Shown one piece after another: positions 46,020 to 58,455 of a stretch of 64,000 bases of DNA (position 1 is its first letter; each line of letters opens with the position of its first letter). The translations under genes were made by a program, and so were the position numbers. This stretch comes from Polytrichum commune (taxonomy: Eukaryota; Streptophyta; Polytrichopsida; Polytrichales; Polytrichaceae): positions 22,495,501 to 22,559,500 of the forward strand of contig OX485805.1 in assembly GCA_950295325.1 (NCBI GenBank). The letters run 5' to 3'. Under the pieces are notes generated by a model. The model was not told where the DNA came from and made no database searches. It saw nothing but the letters and a program-made list of their open reading frames with translations.

Positions 46020-47163
46020 TCTCTCCTTCATGTTTGGAGGATATTTTATAATTTAACTTTTGGTGGCAAATGGAGTACCAAGGCCTATAATTTGGGATCA
46101 CCATGGTTAGGGCCTTCATCCTCTACAAGAAAGGTATGAGATTTTTCCAAGATATTTGGGATCTTGGTAGGGATGACTTTTTGGGATGGGAGGATGCATG
46201 ACCTAAATTCTCCCTTGTTGAGGTTTATTTTGATTTATGAATCAAGCTAGTGGCACATTATGGCTTGTCATGTGAGAGAATGCATAGCCAACATGGTGCT
46301 AAACCTAGCTCATAGGAATGGGTTGGTCTGTATAAAAACGCAAAGGATACGATGTTCGAATGGGTAGTTTGCGTCGGACACCTCAAGGATTTCAGTTTTG
46401 GCTTTGGTGGAATTTAGTGCAAAATTTATGGGCACCTTCCCTTAAACCATTGTTGGGTTGCAATACTTTATCTTTATTGAGGTGCAACCTAATGCGAGGA
46501 ATGTTGTACCTCCTATGGCTTTCTCAGGTTGGATGTCCAAGGCTAGGGTGGATCGGCTCTCCCATGGAAGTGCATTGACTTAATTCAACTTGTTCTTTGG
46601 AAAATTAGATCAACTTTTCTTTGACCCACCATAATGGTGGTGGTCCGAAGTTAACACCTTTTATGTTGTACTCAACCAAGCTTGGTAGGACTTGGATCAC
46701 TTCCAAAGTGGTTATTAGGAAATCGATCCTAGATAAGTGGCAGATTGAAATTCCTCCCTCCACTTCCCTTAGATGCAATGCCACTTGGCATAAACATAAG
46801 GCACAAAAGGAAATGACCATCCTTTGGTTAGTAATTCACAAAGTAGTCGTGGTGAATAGATGGTGTGGGAGGATCCCAACGGAGGTTGACAAAAGTTGTC
46901 CCCATTGCGGTTTAGGAGCCATGGAATCGGTGCATCAAAGATTCTTTAGTTCTTTGTTAGCTCAACAAGTGTGGTGCTATGCGGCTAACATCATTTGGCA
47001 ACTCTTTGCAAAAAGATGTAACCTTAGCCCTTGGAAATCTTTCTTAATTATACGATGCCTCTTTGATCAATTACTCAACAAATCTTTGAGACCTTCTAGT
47101 AGAAATTGGTTCTTGAGAAATGGTCTCCTGTGGATCATTTGGCGTCAACGTCATGAATGCTAG
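46020..47163 (+). pseudogene. LINE ORF2 C-terminal remnant
   Basis: The last 180 codons (46621-47163) are open and include WHKHKAQKEM, IHKVVVVNRWCGRIP, CPHCGLGAMESVHQRFF and QQVWCYAANIIWQLF, the zf-RVT arrangement C-x2-C...H plus aromatic A..VW at the end of plant L1-like ORF2. Upstream (46080-46600) the frame shifts and stops but still reads WGSPWLGPSS and DDFLGWEDA-like phrases typical of the same region. It is a dead 5'-truncated insertion related to 8310-8656. Confidence 0.65.
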
Positions 47164-47989
47164 TCACTAGCCTTTGGAAAGACATACCAAGTGGTGTGGG
47201 ACTCCTTACTTGACTTTGGGAGGTTGGAGTGTCAACCCTTGATGTGAGGGCAATTCAGTCAAGGAACATCAAGGGTTGCCACTCCAGTTACCAACATAGT
47301 TTATGATCAACCACTTGTATCTAGAAACCAACTTCTATACGAAGACATACAAAACAAAATAAAAAATCTCTTTGTTTCAATAAAATTTGAGAAGATCCAA
47401 CGATTGCCAAGTTGAAGCTCTCGAGCTGGAGCAACTAGTGATATTCTTGTGTTTTCTAAAGTTGGATGACGGGATGGATGAGGGAGCTACATGAACATAA
47501 ATATAAATATATTTGTCTATACATAATACACATATGTGAGAACTTGAAATTCTAAATTTGGAATTCATATTCTTAATTTAAAGTTGGTCAAGGTACGTTG
47601 GCCAATTGATGAGTGTCTCTCATAATGAGCTTGAATGCCAATTTTGAAACATTCTTGGTTTGGGGTGTTGCCCACACTACTTCAGATAGTTAATCCTTGT
47701 AGTGGGCATGAGAACTTGCTTCCTCCTTCAAGTCTTGTGACCTTGTACATGCTTCATAAAAAATTGGGGCATTGTTCTCCTTCAAATTAAAATGAAATCA
47801 AACGAGACTTGCACCTATTTATTCTTGGAATATTAAAGAATCTCCATGCCAAGTGCCTCCCATCCCGGTGGTTGTTCTTTTCAGAGGGGCCAAGGAGAGG
47901 CCCCATTTGGTTCCCTCTAGATGGAAAGGGTTAAGGATTCTCAAGCTTGCTCATATTAATCATGAGTTAACAAGATTTGTACTAAGTTA
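47164..47989. other. No gene seen
   Basis: Spacer. The AAATAAAATTTG-like and ATAAATATAAATATA stretches may be the 3' tail of the LINE remnant. Confidence 0.35.
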
Positions 47990-48280
47990 CTTAGGGGTTG
48001 TTTACATCATGGACCATGAAGTTGTCCCTTGCTACCCTAAAATCTTTGATTGGCCATTGAACTTGTCCTAGGATCACTTTATTTTACATCTAGGAAAAAA
48101 AATGTTACAGTGACCATGAAGCTTGAGAACCCAAAAGGCCTATTTCCAAGTTAAAATTATCCATTGTCATGGTCCACCGGGTTTTGTGGTGAGAGAGGCA
48201 AAACATGCTCTCTCATTACAAAAGTCAAGGGACCATGGCAAAGTAATTCCGATTTAATAATGTGTTTGCCAAACGTCATT
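47990..48280. repeat. MITE-like repeat, GTTTACA family, copy 3
   Basis: GGTTGTTTACATCATGGACC then ATGAAG, TGGTCCACCGGGTTTTGTGG, GAGAGAGGCAAA and ATGTGTTTGCC. Direct relative of 45645-45850. Confidence 0.65.
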
Positions 48281-48414
48281 GTAGTTGAAAGGAGAGAAGG
48301 AAGAAAGAAGGGAAGAAGGTAAAAGATGAAAAAAACGAATTCAAAATTACCATTTTTGGGCGTACATTAAAAAAATAGCACATTCATTTTTTGGTGCATG
48401 GCCACTCCCCTTGG

Positions 48415-48560
48415 TCCACGTTCGGTTTACACCTAGTGAGGGGCCCAAAAGCTTTGAACATTGGATTTTTTTTAAGAAATTTGAGCATGGAAGTTTGACC
48501 ATGGAAAATGGTCATCTAACATGGGATGACTTCATGGTTGATGATATAAACAAACCCGTA
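48415..48560. repeat. MITE-like repeat, GTTTACA family, copy 4
   Basis: CGGTTTACACCTAGTGAGGG to GATGATATAAACAAACCC. It matches the flank of copy A (7656-7790) and shows what the A target looked like before insertion. Confidence 0.6.
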
Positions 48561-49549
48561 GATGTGATTGATTTTAGCAAGATGGTTAGTTGCCCGTGTG
48601 TTGCTTCCACTACACCTCTTAATTACTTATTTTTTGGCTCGACATGAGCACATGGCACCCATGCACTCTCACCCATGCACTTCACGTGCCAATCACTTAG
48701 CCAAGCCCTATGCTCATTGTATGAGATCCTTTGATTGTTACCACAATAGCTCTGCAGGTTAAGCACTTAAAATAATGGAATGCTTGTGACCCTTAAATTA
48801 ATTGAATGCTTGGACCACGTGCACAACACAAGAAGTTTTGGCTAAGGTAGAGGGTGCTAAAACCAACATCTATAAATGCCTTCCAATTGCCAACACTCTA
48901 CAACCTTGAACCGTACCTGGCGGTGTAGGAGTGTCTGGGCCCACGGAGTGACAGTTTTAGGTGTCATTAGTAGTGCCACTTCATAGCGGCTTCCACTACC
49001 TCCATGTAGGGTAGGTAACGGGTTCCACTATGTCCCGGGTTGGTTCAAGGCAATGAACGGGGAGTACCGAACTTTAGTTACGAGCTAGCCGAAATTTTTT
49101 GGAGATTTCCGAAAGAGTTTGCAATAATTCGGACGAGGTACCGACTTAAAATTGTTAAGGTTGGAAATTGACCGGTTCAAATGAGAAAAGATCGGCAATA
49201 TAGCCGGTTGAGGCATCATATTTTAGAATATTTACCGAGCCAATTTTTAAAATTTAGGCAAGTAGCCGAAGGGACTAGGGATAGGGCGGAAATTTCTACT
49301 AGGGTAATACTAGAGTCATGACTCATAAGGTCAAGAACCATGGAGGCTAATTAATTTAGGGTTGGTTCCGTTCACTGGGCCGATTAGGGTTTTGAGGCTC
49401 TAAGCACCCAAGGATCCTCTCTCACGAGTATAAGGAGTTTGAGTCCCTTGTGCAAAGTATCTCACTCCTCTCACTCCTCTACTAGGATTTCTCTCTGTGC
49501 TCTTTCGCTACTGCTAGCACACTATGGGCATGATCGCTACCAAGAAGGT
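48561..49549. other. No gene seen, possible edge of the hAT remnant
   Basis: It contains repeated ACCGGTT/CCGAAA phrases (49080-49270) that recur after the hAT remnant (50270-50430), which may be subterminal repeats of that element. Confidence 0.4.
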
Positions 49550-50026
49550 TCAAAATTTCCCTCCTTCGTTGATGTGATGGCTTGTAAGCGTGAATTTCTA
49601 GCTTTCAAACTGCAAGCCACCACTGAATGGGGAGATAAGACTTGTAGATATTTATGGCACATGATCACATGGAATCATTCTTTGCAGACCCAATATCTTA
49701 ATTTGCTTGTCCTTGTTGATTTGGCTAAAGTACAATGTGTATCAACATCCACTTGTGAAAGGGCGTTTAGTGTCCAAAATTGAATAAAAACACGAGTGAG
49801 AAACATACTTGGAAGTAAAAATTTGGAAGCTATGCTTAGAATTGCTTTAGAGGGACCAGATGAAAACTTTGATTATATTATTGAAGAGGGAATTCCTTTG
49901 TGGAAAACTGGAACCAAATAACGGTTTTTATATGCTAATCCTTCACGTTATGTGTCTTCTGCAAGTGATGCATCTTGTTCAGTAAGTTCAAGTATGTTTT
50001 CTAATTATGAGGATACGGATGTTTAA
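49550..50026 (+). pseudogene. hAT transposase C-terminal remnant
   Basis: The frame reads REFLAFKLQATTEWGDKT, LNLLVLVDLAKVQCVSTST, then CERAFSVQN, a TGA at 49781-49783, then IKTRVRNILGSKNLEAMLRI, DENFDYIIEEGIPLWKTGTK, a TAA and FLYANPSRYVSS to a terminal TAA at 50024. This is the hAT dimerisation region, with the ERxFS signature and the following N-x-L helix. Only the last ~160 residues of the transposase are visible, and two nonsense codons make it dead. Confidence 0.8.
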
Positions 50027-52689
50027 AAGTTGCATGTATTGTTGTACTAACTAGCCTCTAAATAATGTATGAACCCTTTTTGGATTTATATATATTTTTA
50101 AAGGCTAAATCTTTGGCCCCAAGTTGGTGGGGGCTTGGCAAGGTTCAAATCCTTCCAAGGATACTTGGATTTTCTATCAACACAAATTCACCCCTTTAAA
50201 AGCATAACACCAATTTTTTTTACAATATTTAAAAAAACAAATCCGACATACAATACAAATCTTTGGAAACATACCGAAATGAAATTCAGAAAGTCGGAAA
50301 ATTACCGAATGGTAAAGTTCAATATCGGTTTTTAACCGAGAATAAAAATTGGATTTAGGTAGCTTCCGAGCAAAAAAATAAAAATCCGAATGTCTTTATA
50401 AAAGATCGGAAATGTACCGATTTTTGTATAAAACTCCCTAGACTGTGGTTCAAGGTGGGATTAGGGTGGCTTGTCAATGCCTATTCTAGCCATTTTATTC
50501 ACAACGCCAAGGAGGTAGGCCCACAAAGCACAAAAGGGTCATTTCCCAAGATGCAAGAGGGTCGGTTCCCGGGATGCAAGGTGATGGTTTTGCAAGCGAA
50601 CTGGGTGGGATCATGGAGGTAGCCATGTGGCTTTGCATACCATTACTACTTGGGCTTTGATGTAGTTTGGGTCTAGTACCCAACTATGTTGTGTTGGTTC
50701 TAGGCAATAAAGGTGGGGGTCCTCATCATATGCAAGGTTGCCATACAAGCGGCCTATGGATCAGTTCAACGAAGCTAGTAGTTTTGACTTTGAATATTCA
50801 TCAAATATTCAATTGAGACTAAAAATATTTTTTCTTTCTTGATACCTATGTTTGGCCCAAAGGCTAATATGAATATATATTTTTTATATCAACTACATGG
50901 CCATATGTATGTGCAATAGCTTAAAGTGTTGGTTTAAGCACCCTCTACCTTACTGCAAGTCTAGACTACAACAAACACCTGACTTAGTGTAGCATGAGTG
51001 AGAGTGATCCTCATGACCTGTTATGTATGTAGCAGCAAATATCATATGACATGCTCTTAGTTGCTTCCCATTGATTGCAAGACATTGAATGTGGTTTGAT
51101 GATGAATATAGTGTGTGTTATATCAAATCAAATCTTGTTTGGTGTAGTGCAAACATTTGGATTCCGTGACTCTCCAAATTATAGTAATCGGATGGAAAGG
51201 GTCCAATTAATATGCGGCCTTCCCTCATGAGATAAGTTAGTACGGAAATGAAAGCATGTTTTCAAGTTGCCGATGAGAGCCGGAAAGCCCCCGCAGTTTC
51301 TCAAGATGTGTCAAATGGTCAAATCAAGCTGCAAGTAGCATGCCCATAGTTTGGTGTAAGCTTAACCCTCAAAGGACGCAGGGTCTCGCTATATGGCCAT
51401 GTACACAATTATGCAAACTTCATCAAGTTCATAAATCATGTTTATACATATTCATGTGTTTGAAACCTCATTATGTACATTTTCTTATATCAAGGAGACT
51501 ATATGAATATTCCTATACTAGACATTGACAACGTATTCCAAGGGACTTACACAAAGTACACTTGCAATGTAATATGGACTAGTCAAGTCTGGCATGTGCA
51601 TTGCCAAGATACCGTAGCTCTCTAGCAGCTTGGGCAAAGAATAATTAATTTTAAAGGTGCCTAAATTTTTGGCAAATTAATTTCATTGAGTGTCAAAAAA
51701 AAAAAAAAAAAAAACATTCCAAGAGTGCTTAAATCGTAATAATGCAAGTGACATTCATTGGAATCCAACAAAGTAGCATCACATAACTTTAACAATGTCT
51801 TCACTTGGCATCAATCTCATTCATGGTCTAAAAACAATACAAGCATGAATTTGCTCCACAAAGTAAAATTTGTTGCCAAGCAAAACACTGACATACAAGT
51901 AAAAGACAAACTTTAGGGTAGAAAATGTTGGTTAAGGGAAATGTTTAGGTGAAATTAGGAGACCATTTAGGAATTATAGAAATGATTTGGATGAATGTCT
52001 AACTTTTTTTATTTTATTTGCCCAATTTCATAATATTAATTTTTGGGATGCTTAACTTACCTTTGCACTTTAATTAATTATTAGGTAGAAAGATACCCAA
52101 GCTAATAGAGAGCTATGATACTAAGTCCTAAGATGTCAAATGTTGTATGCGCAATACAATTTCAAGCTAAAAATTTAAATTAAATTAATATAATTTTTTT
52201 GAACATTGTGCATGGCCATGTTTGTAAATGTACGTTCTAACAACCGACAATTTTGTTTGCCCTTTGATGCATTTTCCAACCCATCTTACAACATGGCTGC
52301 ATATCAAGCTGTACAAACTGGAGGCTGGAAGAGCCCACAATAAGCAACTATGGGAGTAGATGGTAGTAGCCAATGTATACCCATGTTATTACTAATGACG
52401 AATTACACAAATATGTGCAATTAGGTTGCCTTGGAGAATAGGTTACCTCTTTACCCATGTAACTTACCCCGGGTCAATATTTTATCACAAAAAATTACGA
52501 CTTTGTATATTCATCCGTATCATATACATGATATGTATTATGGATTGTTAAATCCACCATGTAGTTTGTTAAAACGACTACAAAGACACATCGCACGGTC
52601 ACATGGCTTGTCATCTTTGATTTTTTAATCACACACATTTACCCGTTTACCCTTGGCACAACCAAGCATACATCAAATAACAATACACA
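50027..52689. other. No gene seen
   Basis: Repeat-derived AT-rich DNA with CCGAAA/ACCGAAT phrases up to 50430 and a poly-A run (51696-51714). Short open frames have no motif. Confidence 0.45.
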
Positions 52690-54020
52690 AGCTAACTACT
52701 ACAATAGAGCGCCTCCCAATCATGAACCACCCCAAGAGATCCTAGTATCCCCACACACACATCTGCTATACTAGAAAACATATAAAACACACTCCCCCTC
52801 ATACAATACACACTCTACATAGGCCCTCTTTACCACATCACGCACATGTACCTTCAAAAACAACACCTAGTGCTACTTAGTACATATACACACTGATTAT
52901 CTCCATAAGCCCCACCCCCACCCAATGCAACCTAACCCTTCAAAACGGATTCACAACAAGAACCACCTTGCCCAAGAACTATAAATCTATATTCTAAAAA
53001 CCATCTGTAATTTCATCATACCAATAATATCTTATATTCAAGATCATCTACCAACATACCCAATACACATAATCCAAGATGCCCTCAAAATCCTAGAACC
53101 TATACACAATTCCTCAAGCAACACACTAGACCCTATAATCATACTACCCCCTCTACCAACAATTACACAACATATTCCATTCTTTGACCCTATTACCCAC
53201 CTCACATGGAACTACGGCCACATTAACACTAGCCTCCAAGACATCCACCAACTCACAAACATCCATGACATCCCCTCGCTAATTATATGCATACAAGAAA
53301 CATAAAATTCCTAAAGATAAATCCACACATTACCTAGACAACCAATTCCCTAATTATAAACTCATGTACAACAACACAATCACATGCCTTAGATGTCCAT
53401 ATATCTAATACACCCTTACCATAGGCAGTTTAATTACCATGATTGGCATTATAATTAACCTTCCTTGGAAACATCACAAAAATAGCATCCTACATTGAAC
53501 TAACCCCATACCTACAATTCATCTTAATTACAAACAAACCTCTTAATACACATATGCATGCCCTCACATGATAAAGACATCCTACTCATAGGAAAAGACG
53601 CACAACACGATGACCCCCTATCCCAAGTAGACAATGAATGGAGTAAATTTACCACAAAACTTCACCTCACACCGATATCCAACACATTGAAATTCACAAG
53701 ATAAGGGGGCCCCAACTACATGCACACAAGCCTAATCGACAGATTCTACATTGCATACACCTCCCTTAACAACCAACAATGCCAAACAAACACCACCATA
53801 CCACTTCCCAATCACCCTACAACTTCTCCCAATTCCTCACAAGAAGACATCCCATTACACAAACTAACTCATTGACCCAATAGATATACCCCATACCAAA
53901 GGGCAAAAAAAGGGAAAAAGAAGAAGAAGCCATGAACGCCTTCACCACCAAATTCAGTGAGATACAACATGACAACATCCTTGTTCTCACCCACCTTCTA
54001 AAAACCAACACTCATCTCCC
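52690..54020 (+). pseudogene. LINE ORF2 endonuclease-domain remnant
   Basis: Read with stops and shifts: WNYGHINTSLQD, SLIICIQET (the QET metal-binding motif of APE-type endonucleases), then from about 53560 MPSHDKDILLIGKDAQHDDP (where active copies have GDFN), NEWSKFTTKLHLTP, GPNYMHTSLIDRFYI and LPNHPTTS (where S-D-H is expected), then NAFTTKFSEIQHDNIL. The order matches the N-terminal half of an L1-like ORF2, and the decay is heavy. The 3' half is replaced by microsatellites. Confidence 0.65.
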
Positions 54021-54121
54021 CCCTCTCCCCCCCTCCCCTACCTTCACACACACACACCATCGCCAGCATAAAAAAACACAAGTAGAAGCCTGCAAATCCA
54101 CCACTCATCATACCTCACACA

Positions 54122-54166
54122 ACTGCAAAAAAATAAAAATAAAAATAAAAATAAAAATAAAAATAA

Positions 54167-54220
<54 letters not shown>
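54122..54220. repeat. AAATAA and TA microsatellites
   Basis: AAAATA hexamers run into a long TA tract. The open frames over it are repeat translation. Confidence 0.95.
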
Positions 54221-54519
54221 TACATATATGCCTATTAGATCGAGAAAACCAAATAAAATCCACAAAAGAATCTTCAACCCACAAAATACCATGCCATTAG
54301 ATTGTCCTTTTTTCTTTTGACAAGAACAATAACTTAAGTACATACCCAAATGAAATTGTTGACATCATCTACTACCCAAAAAATATCCTTTTGTAAACAA
54401 CCCCCAATATGCACATATCCTACAGACCATAAACTCAAACGCACATGCGCTATAAGACAATACCCTTGGCAAATCACAAATAGAGAAGAGGCGTTAAGAT
54501 ACCAAGGTCCAATTACACA

Positions 54520-54835
54520 ACATTATTCAGCCATGTGGGTTGGTTCCATGACCTTGAAATATGTCAATTATATTTTGTGGGCCCCCGAACAAACTAGGAA
54601 TATTTGTTTACTATTCATACATTCAAGCCGAACTTGGAAATTCGGGTGAGTCATACTCCCGGCACTATGCACAAGCATTACTATTCGTCCCAAGGATATT
54701 CACAAGAAACACTGCTCATCCCATTATCATTCCCTGAAATGATTGTTCAAAGCTACATTAACGTTGAAAATGCGGACACTATTCACAGTATTCTTACTGT
54801 ACAAATTATCGCACTATTCATTATTCGTAACGGCG
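54520..54835 (+). repeat. Dispersed repeat paired with 23210-23505
   Basis: Inverted relative of 23210-23505 over its full length. It is bounded by CATTATTCAGCCATGTGGGT on the left and CTATTCATTATTCGTAACGG on the right. Confidence 0.75.
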
Positions 54836-55375
54836 TCAGTTTCTTCCTACTTTCTACGTTTCTTCCCATGAAGGTAAGATAGTGGAGGCACATGTCAGAT
54901 GCTAAATATAGAACGGAACACAACCATGCAGCTGAATAGTGTTGTGGAGGCTCATGAACAATACATGATTTCCATTCATCAACAATACTCTAATCCGCAC
55001 ACGAGATTTGCCCGCATACAATTTGTTGCTTATTCTCATTATTTAGGATCCAGTTTTGCATAAAGTCTGGGGAGATTTTTGGGCATAATCCAGTTTGGGA
55101 CAAAGCCCTAGTGTTGCCAAGCTCAACAGGCTACATGTTGTGATCTTTCCCACGATTTCTTCAATGAAATTGAGGTATATTCCTTATATTCCTCTAAAAC
55201 GTTTGGCATTTTTCTTGACGTCTTGAACTTTAACTGGTCATTTTTCAAATTCAAGTGGTTCACCTAAAACTAGTGGTCAGTTCTCCCCGGTCATTGGTAT
55301 AGCAAGAGGACATGAGCAACAAAACAAAAGACCGGTCTTAGAGCAACAAGACATGGTCTTACTCTTAAGGTATTA
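54836..55375. other. No gene seen
   Basis: Non-coding spacer. Confidence 0.4.
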
Positions 55376-55605
55376 CACTAAATATTGTATTTAGTGTCAC
55401 CGATTCTAGTTATCTTGCTCAATACTAATTGTAAACCGTCCGTGTAGTGTCACTAAGACTAAATGTAAACCCAACATTGTGTGTCAATCCTTATTAAAAA
55501 ATTTTGGGCATTATAGATTTACAATGCTAGAATTATTATCACTTATTAAGTGTTTTTTCATCCATTTTTCAATCATCCATGACAATCTTTACCACACGTT
55601 GGATT
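55376..55605. mobile_element. MITE-like repeat, CACTAAATAT ends, inverted relative of 22289-22645
   Basis: CACTAAATATTGTATTTAGT at the left, then TTGCTCAATACTAATTGTAA, TTTTGGGCATTATAGATTTA and TCATCCATGACAATCTTTAC. It is an inverted relative of 22289-22645 and 23965-24158. Confidence 0.65.
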
Positions 55606-55765
55606 TGTGGTCCCATATATATATATTTTTGGTGTGAATGTCATGTTTTAGATTAGGTAATAAAAACTTAGAAGTAGAAAAATATAAGGTACAGATGATT
55701 CAACATAAAATTTACTCTTTTGCATGAAAAACATTTGATGTAGAAAGTTTTACACACACACACAC

Positions 55766-55811
<46 letters not shown>

Positions 55812-56571
55812 CAATCAACTCTTAGAAGTTAGAATACATAAAGAATGTGAAAACACGATGATGTCACATTTACATACAACTCTAAAAAAATGAACAACTT
55901 TTATCTAAAATGATAATCCAGAGGCTCCCATTAGCTAACTTCAATCATTGTGAATCACATGGTCGCCCACAACTAGAATTTATTTTCAATAGTATAATAT
56001 TAATGTATGACATTCAATAACAATAATAATGTTAATAATAATAAGTGTCATAGAGACCATCATTGACAAGTGGCAATAGTCCATAAGGATATAGGCTCTC
56101 CTTACATGCTTGCTTCCTCAAGACCACAAGAAACCGGCATTCACTTTCTTCTCACCACAAAAAAGAAAAAAAGAAAAAAGCCAATGCATTGATCTACATC
56201 GCAAGTTGGCATTGCATTTCACGAACCTCGCTACCAACATGTCCAAGGCCCATGTCCTTTCCATATGTATCTCACGGTGCTTCACACTCCAATGCAATAT
56301 CTGGAACAACCCAAACCGTGCACATAAACGCTAATAATGTAACCCTTAAAGGACATATAAGCTAAATATACGACATATATACACAATTTCTACAAGCCTC
56401 ATTGAGTCTTAAACTCATTTTTTTTGAAAATATAGTGGTTTAATACATTATCTTATGTCCAACATAGATAAAAATAAAGTAAAGTAAAGACATTGATCTT
56501 ATATATGACATTGATGGTCAAAGCATGTGTATTTTTTTATTATCATGTGCATGCATGCTCTCTTTTGATTA
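55606..56571. repeat. Non-coding DNA with TA tract
   Basis: A CA then TA run at 55752-55808 and an AATAAT cluster (56020-56043). No gene is seen. Confidence 0.6.
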
Positions 56572-57041
56572 CACCCTAAACTCCGTAATATCAACCCCCA
56601 TAATGTCACACACTCTCTAATATCCTGAAACCCTAGGGAACGGATGTTCGTAGTTCAAATCTCACTCCTTATTGTCACATTTCTCTCCCTTATATCAGAA
56701 AATTTGTCATTAACGCAAACCACCAAAGAAGTCAACTCACACCCTCGCATTGCGCCATGTGTCAACGTGTGGAGTGTCACCTTCTTCTTCTTCTGCCACT
56801 TGTTGGATGTTGGTGCATGCGTCCGCCACATTGCCCAGGAAGGTCGAATGGAGTGGATCATACTAGCGTAGATGACGGGAGAACGAATTCAAATTGTCCT
56901 CACATCTCCTTTGTGTAATTTCCATAGTGTCACATGCTACACCAATTCTATAGTATCACGCATCCATGTTAACACTACAAGACTCCGTAATATCAAGTGC
57001 ACTTTGGTTGCCACAAGTGTGATACTATAGAGTTTAGAGTG
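56572..57041 (+). mobile_element. TA-flanked MITE, copy 2
   Basis: CACCCTAAACTCCGTAATAT at the left and ATAGAGTTTAGAGTG at the right, with TA on both sides (56570-56571 and 57042-57043). Direct relative of 17836-18291. Confidence 0.8.
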
Positions 57042-57043
57042 TA

Positions 57044-58088
57044 TATACACTTAATGGTACATAGCCACCATTTTATCATGTGTGTCTGTCAACCCTGTTT
57101 TATTTTTAGAATTTTCAAGAAAGCCAAATTGGCTACAATTGTTGGAGTGATATTACAGATCTCATCCAAAAATGGGGATTTCATGCAAATATTATGATTT
57201 GTAGGGACGTTTATGGTGATTGCATCCATGAAAAACGATGGAATATTCGGTTTATAATTTAAAACTTCACAAGTCTGGTCCCTTTCTGTCTTAAAAGAAT
57301 AGGGTTTACTCCACTAGACTAATTCGGGGGTTCTGATGTTATTTTCGTACTCAAATCCTCTAAAATTTGCATTCACACTGGATGAGTTTATGTAGACATC
57401 ACAAATCTCTAATGCCAAGTATTCCAGGTGTCTACGTAAACTCGTCCATTAGGAAGGTGAGAATGCAACGACTGGTTCCATACTTAGAAGATGTTGGTTT
57501 AAGATGTTGCAAAAAATGACATTACAGTCTCTTGATTGGTCCAGTGAAGTTGAATATGAAAGAATGAAATGGTCCTCAACTATATTATAGGGGGTTTGTT
57601 TTATTTGAAACCGCTTCCCTCATAATGTTTGAGTTTACATAGATGTCACAAAGCCAAAGTCCTATAAAGCAACACCATTAGTTAGATACGACTTTGTTAA
57701 TCACGAGGGTTATACAACAACACGCTTATTCATTCCAACTTGACTCCTATAAACTGATTCAAGATCATTGAGGTCATGTTTGGAGTCAAGAAATTTGAGA
57801 ATAACCACTTAAGCTAGAATATAGTTCACTGCATTTTCAACTTCTTAATGAATGAGTTTATGTAGACACCACAAATCCTTGGTCAAGTGAGGTGAATATT
57901 GTGAGTCCCACAGAACATTGTTATGAATATGAATAATATTGTGTTTTAGCTCCTTTCAAATGCCAAAGGAGCAAATTAGGATCCCCAAATGGACTCTATA
58001 AGGATATGGAAAAGGCAAGCTTTTAGCCAAAATAAAGAAGCTCATGATAAAAGAAAGTAACTCGGAGACCATGAGAGTTATCATTTAG
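57044..58088. other. No gene seen
   Basis: Non-coding. The phrase GATGAGTTTATGTAGACA recurs near 57383 and 57852, which points to old repeats. Confidence 0.4.
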
Positions 58089-58402
58089 TTGAACCGGAGT
58101 TTTTGGTTGGAAGTTGGTTGTTTTGCATACAATTCTTTTGGTGTGTTTGGTAAGTTGTGTTGTGCATGTTTAGAATCATTGTGCAGGTTTGCATGGAGAA
58201 CTTTCTATATCATTTCATTGAAGACCAAACTGATTTCAGTACCGTCTTGATACGTCAAAGTTTGTTTGGCCCTTAATGAATCAATATAAAAAGTTTTTTG
58301 TTCAAACCTCCACACCGACTCCAAACATGCACCGAAAACTTACTGAACATGAAAAAATATTATATGCAAAACAACCAACTCCCGACCAAAGCTCCGGTTC
58401 AA
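58089..58402. mobile_element. MITE with ~43-bp inverted ends
   Basis: Left TTGAACCGGAGTTTTTGGTT then GGTTGTTTTGCATA. Right ATGCAAAACAACCAACTCCC then GACCAAAGCTCCGGTTCAA. The interior is non-coding. It ends 54 bp before the start codon at 58456, so it lies in the promoter or leader of that gene. No target duplication is clear. Confidence 0.8.
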
Positions 58403-58455
58403 TGTAAAGGACATCTTTATTGCCCTATCCTCTTGCAGAAATCTCATAAGGGAGG

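Noticed and set aside
54122-54350. Lysine/isoleucine-rich open frames
   Set aside because: Pure translation of AAATAA and TA microsatellites.
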